Part shown: positions 58,853 through 64,000 of the stretch, in pieces
How positions within the stretch are numbered: the stretch's first letter is position 1
Layout: the number at the start of each line of letters is the position of its first letter
Assembly (NCBI GenBank): GCA_965217075.1
Contig: CBDCHC010000013.1
Location: 1-64,000, forward strand
DNA from: CBDCHC01 sp965217075
GTDB lineage: Bacteria > Pseudomonadota > Gammaproteobacteria > PS1 > Pseudothioglobaceae
Length of the DNA: 64,000 nt
Direction: 5' to 3'
Translations under genes and position numbers: made by a program
Notes under the pieces: model-generated
The model's input: the letters and a program-made list of their open reading frames with translations, nothing else
Database searches by the model: none
What the model was told of the DNA's origin: nothing

Positions 58853-60670
58853 TTAACCTAATTTTAGCAAAATATCACCTACTTGCACGTTGTCACCAAC
58901 TTTGGTAGTAATATTTAATACTACACCATCTATTGCAGCTAAAACCTCTGTTTCCATCTTCATAGCCTCTAATACTATTAGTATATCGCCTTTATTAACT
59001 TGTTGATTTTTTTCTACTTCAATTTTAAAAATATTGCCAGATAATGGTGCCAATACATCTTCGCTATCTAAAGTCTGTGGGTTAGCTATAATTTTTTTCT
59101 CAGCTTTTGCATTTTCTGCTTGACCTGTTTTATTCATAGCAGTAATATTTCCACCAGCATTAACTCTAACATCATAAGATTTTCCTTTAAGAGATATTGT
59201 GTAATTTTTATCTTTTGTAGTGTTATTGTTAGTTTCGTTGTTGCTTATTTGTTCAACTGGCTCAAAAAATTCTGGATTATTTTTATTGGTTAAAAAATTA
59301 ATTCCTACTTGTGGAAATAAAGCATATGTTAGCAAATCATCAGTTTTATTATTTAAAGTAATATTTTTTTCAGCCACTAATTTATCAAATTCTAATTTTA
59401 AAACAGATAACTCATCTTCAATATTATCTGCAGGTCTACAGGTAATTGCCTCACTCCCATTTAATACTTTTTCTTGCAATCCTTTATTTACTGGAGCAGG
59501 TGTTTGACCATATGCACCTTTTAATATACCTTGAGCCTCTTTAGTAATAGTTTTATAGCGCTCACCAGTAAGCACATTTAACACTGATTGAGTTCCAACT
59601 ATCTGTGAGGTAGGAGTAACCAGCGGTATGTAGCCTAAATCTTCACGTACCTTAGGTATTTCGGCTAAGACCTCATCAAACTTATCAATAGCATTTTGTT
59701 CTTTTAGTTGGTTTTCCATATTAGTAAGCATGCCACCAGGTACTTGTGATAATAAAATTCTTGAATCAACACCTTTAAGTGAGCCTTCAAATTTAGCATA
59801 TTTTTTTCTAATAACACGAAAATATTTATCAATTTCTTCTAATAAACTCATATTAAGTCCAGTAGAACGAGTATTGTTTTTTAAAATAGATACTATAGTA
59901 TTAGTAGCGCTATGACCATAAGTACCACTCATGGAGCCAATTGCCGTATCAACTCTATCAACACCAGCCTCTATAGCTTTCATAATTGTAGGTGTAGATA
60001 AACCAGTGGTAGCATGTGCATGTAATTGTATAGGTATATTAATAGTTTGTTTTAATTTACTTATTAATTCGTAAGTATAATATGGTTGCAACAAACCAGC
60101 CATATCTTTAATACATAAAGAATGTGCGCCAGTATCTTCTATTTTTTTTGCTAAATCTAACCATAATTCAGTAGTATGTACAGGGCTAGTAGTGTAAGAG
60201 ATTGTGCCTTGTGCATGAGCGCCGATTTTAATTGTTTGTTTAATAGCAGTTTGTAAATTTCTAATATCATTTAGTGCATCAAAAATACGAAAAACACTAA
60301 CACCATTAGCATATGAGCGATCAATAAACTTACAAACTACATCGTCGCTATAATGTCTATAACCTAATAAATTTTGCCCTCTAAGTAGCATTTGTTGTTT
60401 GGTTTTTGGCATAATCTTACTAATCTCACGGATTCTATCCCACGGATCTTCGCCTAAATAACGAATACAACTATCAAATGTAGCGCCTCCCCATGATTCC
60501 ATCGACCAATAACCAACCTCATCAAGTTTAGTTGCAATTGGCAACATATCATCGATTCTCATTCTAGTGGCAAATAACGATTGATGAGCATCACGTAACA
60601 CTAATTCGGTAATTTCAACTTTATTAGTATTTGGCTGTATATTTTTTTTATTTTTAAATATATCAAACAT
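58853..60670 (-). CDS. oadA: Oxaloacetate decarboxylase alpha subunit (biotin enzyme)
   Basis: Transfers the carboxyl group from oxaloacetate to biotin. The 605-residue protein has an N-terminal carboxyltransferase domain (ELVLRDAHQSLFATRMR, ESWGGATFDSC, HAHATTGLS) and a C-terminal biotinyl domain with EAMKMETEV holding the biotinylated lysine. It is linked to oadG by a one-base overlap at 60670. Together with NhaA it supports sodium-based energetics. Confidence 0.97.
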   Translation of the reverse strand: MFDIFKNKKNIQPNTNKVEITELVLRDAHQSLFATRMRIDDMLPIATKLDEVGYWSMESWGGATFDSCIRYLGEDPWDRIREISKIMPKTKQQMLLRGQNLLGYRHYSDDVVCKFIDRSYANGVSVFRIFDALNDIRNLQTAIKQTIKIGAHAQGTISYTTSPVHTTELWLDLAKKIEDTGAHSLCIKDMAGLLQPYYTYELISKLKQTINIPIQLHAHATTGLSTPTIMKAIEAGVDRVDTAIGSMSGTYGHSATNTIVSILKNNTRSTGLNMSLLEEIDKYFRVIRKKYAKFEGSLKGVDSRILLSQVPGGMLTNMENQLKEQNAIDKFDEVLAEIPKVREDLGYIPLVTPTSQIVGTQSVLNVLTGERYKTITKEAQGILKGAYGQTPAPVNKGLQEKVLNGSEAITCRPADNIEDELSVLKLEFDKLVAEKNITLNNKTDDLLTYALFPQVGINFLTNKNNPEFFEPVEQISNNETNNNTTKDKNYTISLKGKSYDVRVNAGGNITAMNKTGQAENAKAEKKIIANPQTLDSEDVLAPLSGNIFKIEVEKNQQVNKGDILIVLEAMKMETEVLAAIDGVVLNITTKVGDNVQVGDILLKLG

Positions 60671-60894
60671 TATGCTCCAGTATGTATTTTAATAGCCTGT
60701 TCTATAATAAATCTTGTTTCACTATCAATATCATTATCGTCGTCAATATCATTAGAGGAATATTTACTTGCAATTTTATTGATTATGAATGACATTAGTT
60801 TAGTGATAAATATTAGTATTATTAGGAATAAAAACACAAAAAACATCCCAAATACAGTTAGTGTAATTGCATCTAATAATAAATTTTCACTCAT
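60670..60894 (-). CDS. oadG: Oxaloacetate decarboxylase gamma subunit
   Basis: 74 residues with one N-terminal membrane helix (LTVFGMFFVFLFLIILIF) and an acidic tail. OadG assembles the alpha and beta subunits. The small size and its place as the first gene of oadG-A-B make the call firm. The tRNA-Leu gene lies 16 bp upstream. Confidence 0.9.
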   Translation of the reverse strand: MSENLLLDAITLTVFGMFFVFLFLIILIFITKLMSFIINKIASKYSSNDIDDDNDIDSETRFIIEQAIKIHTGA

Positions 60895-60910
60895 AATTAT
60901 CCCTTGTTAT

Positions 60911-60995
60911 TGGTACCAGTGGACGGAATCGAACCGTCACTCCCGAAAGAACCGGATTTTGAATCCGGCGTGTCTACCGATTTCACCACACTGGC
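60911..60995 (-). tRNA. tRNA-Leu (CAA)
   Basis: An 85-base class II tRNA on the minus strand with acceptor GCCAGTG pairing with CACTGGT, encoded CCA, and a variable arm (TTTCGGGAGTGA region). The anticodon CAA lies in the loop of CCGGATTCAAAATCCGG. It is 7 bp downstream of infA and just upstream of oadG. Confidence 0.97.
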
Positions 60996-61002
60996 AAATT
61001 CT

Positions 61003-61221
61003 TTAACTATGTCTAAAAGTAATACGACCTTTACTTAAATCATACGGAGTCATTTCTACAGTTACTTTATCACCAGGTAAAATACGGATATAATGTTTAC
61101 GAATTTTTCCAGAAATATGCGCTAAGATACTATGGCCATTTTCTAGCTCTACAGTAAAAGTAGTATTAGGTAATTTTTCACGCACTACACCTTCTAACTC
61201 AATATAATCACTTTTAGCCAT
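61003..61221 (-). CDS. infA: Translation initiation factor IF-1
   Basis: 72 residues, all but superimposable on other IF-1 proteins: MAKSDYIELEGVVREKLPNT, then HISGKIRKHYIRILPGDKV and LSKGRITFRHS. It is a single OB-fold that binds the ribosomal A site. It is followed at once by tRNA-Leu. Confidence 0.98.
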   Translation of the reverse strand: MAKSDYIELEGVVREKLPNTTFTVELENGHSILAHISGKIRKHYIRILPGDKVTVEMTPYDLSKGRITFRHS

Positions 61222-61274
61222 TTATTAACTTAAATACATAAAATATTGTATTTTACCTTAAATTTAATAAAATG

Positions 61275-61874
61275 TTATATGCGATGAGCTATCATTGATA
61301 TTAACATAGGAACAGATAAAATAACATTAACACTTGATGCTAATGCAGCATATTTTTTTGCAGTAGTTATTTCATCTGCTGTTGCCTTTGTTATGCCTAG
61401 TATTTTTTTCTGATTTGGCCAAATAATAAACCATACATTAAATGCCATAATAGTACCAAACCAAGAACCTATGCCAATAATAATCCAGCCATCACTAAAG
61501 GTAAAAGTTTTTATAATCCCGTCTATAGTGCTTATACTTTGAGTAGCAGCTAATTGCACCAATAAAGATAAGCCTAAAATCCAAGTGAGTGCTGCTGCCA
61601 TACGAAACCAAAGCAGTGCATTTGGTGCAATATACTTACTGATGGCTCCTGTTGCTGCACTATCTTTATTAGCTAAAGCAGCTGCTATAGCAGGAGCTTG
61701 AATAAAATTAAAATAATACAAAATTCCAATCCATGTAATTCCAGATAGCACATGTAACCACACAACCATACCATAAGATGTCATGTTATTGTTGCCTCTA
61801 AATGAAATATATACAATAATAGCTAATATAAATCCTATAGCAATTTTCCCCTTTACACTATTAATAATAGTCAT
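61275..61874 (-). CDS. PuuD-type membrane protein (urate hydroxylase N-terminal domain family)
   Basis: 199 residues with about five membrane helices. It starts with a short tail and then MVVWLHVLSGITWIGILYYF, the hallmark of the DUF989/PuuD membrane domain, with NVWFIIWPNQKK later. Full PuuD has an extra C-terminal cytochrome c domain that is missing here, so urate oxidation is doubtful; stand-alone versions are of unknown function. Its promoter and first 16 codons are tandemly duplicated at 61827-62047. Confidence 0.75.
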   Translation of the reverse strand: MTIINSVKGKIAIGFILAIIVYISFRGNNNMTSYGMVVWLHVLSGITWIGILYYFNFIQAPAIAAALANKDSAATGAISKYIAPNALLWFRMAAALTWILGLSLLVQLAATQSISTIDGIIKTFTFSDGWIIIGIGSWFGTIMAFNVWFIIWPNQKKILGITKATADEITTAKKYAALASSVNVILSVPMLISMIAHRI

Positions 61875-62047
61875 TTTTTCTCCAATAATTTATAAAACTA
61901 CGCTATTATAGTTAATTATTTATGCAAAATATTACTATAAATCCTATAGCAATTTTCCCCTTTACACTATTAATAATAGTCATTTTTTCTCCAATAATTT
62001 ATAAAACTACGCTATTATAGTTAATTATTTATGCAAAATATTACTAT
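61827..62047. repeat. Tandem duplication of a 109-bp unit
   Basis: Two identical 109-bp copies lie head to tail, with the unit starting TATAAATCCTATAG. Each copy holds the upstream region, ribosome binding site and the first 16 codons of the PuuD-type gene. The right copy gives a second start at 61983 and a 23-codon frame (MTIINSVKGKIAIGFIVIF, then CINN) that stops at the junction. The copies show no difference, so the duplication is recent or an assembly effect. Confidence 0.93.
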
Positions 62048-62266
62048 TAATATATTTGCCTATATAAATCTCAAGTATAAGTATTAATTAAAATTTTAAT
62101 AAGATCTTAGCTGAGCTATATTAGCTTATATTAAAGCTGTATTATTTAGAATAATTGACTATCTGTTGAGTATTTACATTTATTAATAGGTGTTTTAATT
62201 ACAATTTTTTATTTAAAAATTAAATTCTAAAAGGTATAATATTCGGTTTTATTTTTTAAAAATATC

Positions 62267-64000
62267 ATGCATAACACAAGCACAGTATATTGTCCACAAA
62301 ATATAGAATTAGATACTACTTTGCCTCAGTTTGAAGATAAGTCTAAACAGAAAATTAAAACTACTACTTGCTATATGTGTGCTTGTAGATGTGGTATAAA
62401 GGTTACATTAGAAGGCAATAAAGTACGTTTTATTCAGGGCAACCGTAGGCATCCTGTTAATAAAGGCGTACTTTGTGCTAAAGGCAATGCTGGTATTATG
62501 AAACAAGAATCAATAGCAAAATTACAATTTCCAATGCGTAGAAAGCCTGGCACTGAAAGAGGTGAAGGTGAATTTGAGGAAATTAGTTGGGATGAAGCAA
62601 TTGATGAGCTTGCAAATAGGTTGCAAAAAATTAGAGCAACAGATCCTAAAAAATTAGCATTTTTTACAGGACGCGATCAAATGCAAGCTTTAACAGGGTT
62701 ATGGGCACAACAATTTGGCACTATTAATTGGGCAGCACATGGTGGTTTTTGTTCGGTTAATATGGCAGCAGCAGGTCTTTATATGTTAGGGCAATCTTTC
62801 TGGGAATTTGGCGACCCTGACTGGGATAATACTAAATATTTTATGTTGTGGGGTGTGGCTGAGGATCATGCCTCTAATCCAATTAAAATAGGACTTGCTA
62901 AATTAAAGAAAAATGGTGCTAAATTTGTCTCGATTAATCCTGTGCGTACTGGTTATCAAGCAATTGCTGATGAATGGGTTGGTATCCGTCCTGGTACAGA
63001 TGGCATCTTTGCGCTTGCTATGGCAAGAGTTTTAATTGAAAACGATCAATTTGATAAAGAATTTCTTATTTGCTATACTAACGCCCCACAATTAGTTATT
63101 CATAATCCAGGACATGCAAATGATGGATTATTATGGCGAAATGCTAATGATAACCCAATGTGCTGGGACTTAAAAAAAGAAGAATTTGTTGATGCAACTG
63201 ACAGTAATATTTCACCTGCATTATTTGGTGAGTTTAATACACCAGATGGTTTGAGTGTGCATACTGCCTTTACTTTAATTGCTGAGGAATATTTAAGTGA
63301 TAAATATAGTTTGGCAAATGCTGCTAAAGAAACTGGTATTGCAGCTAATGATATTGAAAGATATGCTTTAGAAATGGCACATATTGCCTTTAAAGAAACT
63401 ATTGAAATTAATACTCCTTGGACTGACTGGACTGGTAGAAAGCATGATAAATTTATTGGTCGTCCTGTGTCAATGCATGCTATGCGTGGAATTGCTGCCC
63501 ATGCTAATGGCTTTAATACTTGTCGCGCTATTCATATGCTGCAAGTGTTACTAGGTGCAATTGATTGCCCTGGCTCTCATTTAGCTAAACCACCATTTCC
63601 AAGAATGATTCCACCACCTATTAAACCAGCTAAAGAGATGGCGCCAAATACTCCGCTTAAAACACCACCATTAGGATTTGTTACTTGTCCTGAAGATTTA
63701 GTAATCGATAAAAATGGTAAACCACTTAGAATTGACAAGGCTTATTCATGGGACGCCCCTATAGCTGCTCATGGGCTTATGCATATGGTGATTAATAATG
63801 CCGTGAAAGGTGATCCATATACAATTGATACGCTAATTTTCTTTATGGCAAATATGGCATGGAACTCTAGCATGAATACTAAAAATACTCAGGATTTATT
63901 ACGTGAAAAAGATGATGATGGTGAATATAAAATTCCATATTTAGTAGTAGTCGATGCTTTTCACTCAGAAACTGTTAATTTTGCTGATTTAGTATTACCA
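62267..64000 (+). CDS. soeA: Molybdopterin oxidoreductase, sulfite dehydrogenase SoeA-like (partial)
   Basis: The frame from ATG 62267 is open to the right edge (578 codons seen; full SoeA has about 950-1000). It has the N-terminal 4Fe-4S motif CYMCACRCGIKV with the fourth cysteine in KGVLCAKGN, and the Mo-bisMGD regions KLAFFTGRDQMQA, AHGGFCSVNMA and WTDWTGRKHDK. SoeABC oxidizes sulfite to sulfate in the cytoplasm, the step after reverse Dsr. No Tat signal is present, which fits SoeA rather than a periplasmic enzyme. The 219 bp before it are AT-rich with no gene seen. Confidence 0.85.
   Translation, partial: MHNTSTVYCPQNIELDTTLPQFEDKSKQKIKTTTCYMCACRCGIKVTLEGNKVRFIQGNRRHPVNKGVLCAKGNAGIMKQESIAKLQFPMRRKPGTERGEGEFEEISWDEAIDELANRLQKIRATDPKKLAFFTGRDQMQALTGLWAQQFGTINWAAHGGFCSVNMAAAGLYMLGQSFWEFGDPDWDNTKYFMLWGVAEDHASNPIKIGLAKLKKNGAKFVSINPVRTGYQAIADEWVGIRPGTDGIFALAMARVLIENDQFDKEFLICYTNAPQLVIHNPGHANDGLLWRNANDNPMCWDLKKEEFVDATDSNISPALFGEFNTPDGLSVHTAFTLIAEEYLSDKYSLANAAKETGIAANDIERYALEMAHIAFKETIEINTPWTDWTGRKHDKFIGRPVSMHAMRGIAAHANGFNTCRAIHMLQVLLGAIDCPGSHLAKPPFPRMIPPPIKPAKEMAPNTPLKTPPLGFVTCPEDLVIDKNGKPLRIDKAYSWDAPIAAHGLMHMVINNAVKGDPYTIDTLIFFMANMAWNSSMNTKNTQDLLREKDDDGEYKIPYLVVVDAFHSETVNFADLVLP

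Overview
The window is a stretch of AT-rich chromosome from a sulfur-oxidizing gammaproteobacterium. It carries the oxidative (reverse) dissimilatory sulfite reductase gene set (end of dsrH, then dsrC-M-K-L-J-O-P) at its left edge and the start of a sulfite dehydrogenase gene (soeA-like) at its right edge. These genes, the low G+C, the compact layout and the rrn operon with tRNA-Ile and tRNA-Ala in the spacer fit the SUP05/Thioglobaceae group of free-living and animal-symbiotic thiotrophs. That placement is inference; the 16S gene here could settle it.

Layout. 1-8.7 kb: dsr genes, then a lipoprotein and a secreted peptidoglycan-binding protein, closed by a terminator. 8.7-22.9 kb: housekeeping genes: alaS; dprA-smg-topA on the minus strand; rpmH-rnpA-yidD-yidC; kdsD; a cation efflux gene; nhaA; rpe; murF. 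22.9-30.8 kb: the accessory region. A full-length integron-type tyrosine recombinase (intI) abuts murF with no spacer. A perfect recombination core (GTTAGAC) lies upstream of intI. Beyond it is a mosaic of unrelated genes: a secreted Ntn hydrolase with a beta-rich tail, a DUF262/DUF1524 (GmrSD-like) defence-type protein, a minus-strand block (rhomboid protease, small membrane protein, truncated malate dehydrogenase), a remnant of a REP-associated transposase, a frameshifted cupin, a lipoprotein, a GNAT gene with an internal stop, and a GDCC-type zinc-ribbon protein. Two attC-like sites flank the GNAT gene. It reads as an eroding chromosomal integron.

31.2-39.8 kb: housekeeping and stress genes, mostly on the minus strand: rpsI, rplM, ribF, metA, a P-loop protein, a peroxiredoxin-glutaredoxin fusion, nnrS, a hemerythrin and priA, with ybeY divergent. 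39.8-45.9 kb: one rrn operon (16S, tRNA-Ile, tRNA-Ala, 23S, 5S). Its 23S gene has an AT-rich intervening sequence of about 211 bp in helix 25. 46.0-48.9 kb: three adjacent decayed genes (sensor kinase, response regulator, cytochrome c'-like), each with single-base frameshifts, beside an intact outer-membrane transporter-like gene. 50.3-62.3 kb: recQ, a metallo-beta-lactamase-fold hydrolase, a DUF255 thioredoxin-fold protein, an M3 oligopeptidase, the oxaloacetate decarboxylase sodium pump (oadGAB), tRNA-Leu, infA and a PuuD-type membrane protein whose 5' end is tandemly duplicated. The soeA-like gene follows and runs off the edge.

How the genes work together. DsrC carries persulfide sulfur. 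DsrMKJOP is the membrane complex that reoxidizes or reloads DsrC, and DsrL links the pathway to NAD(P). Sulfite made by DsrAB (outside the window) would go to the SoeA enzyme. NhaA and the Oad pump maintain and use sodium gradients. NnrS and hemerythrin suggest exposure to nitric oxide or fluctuating oxygen.
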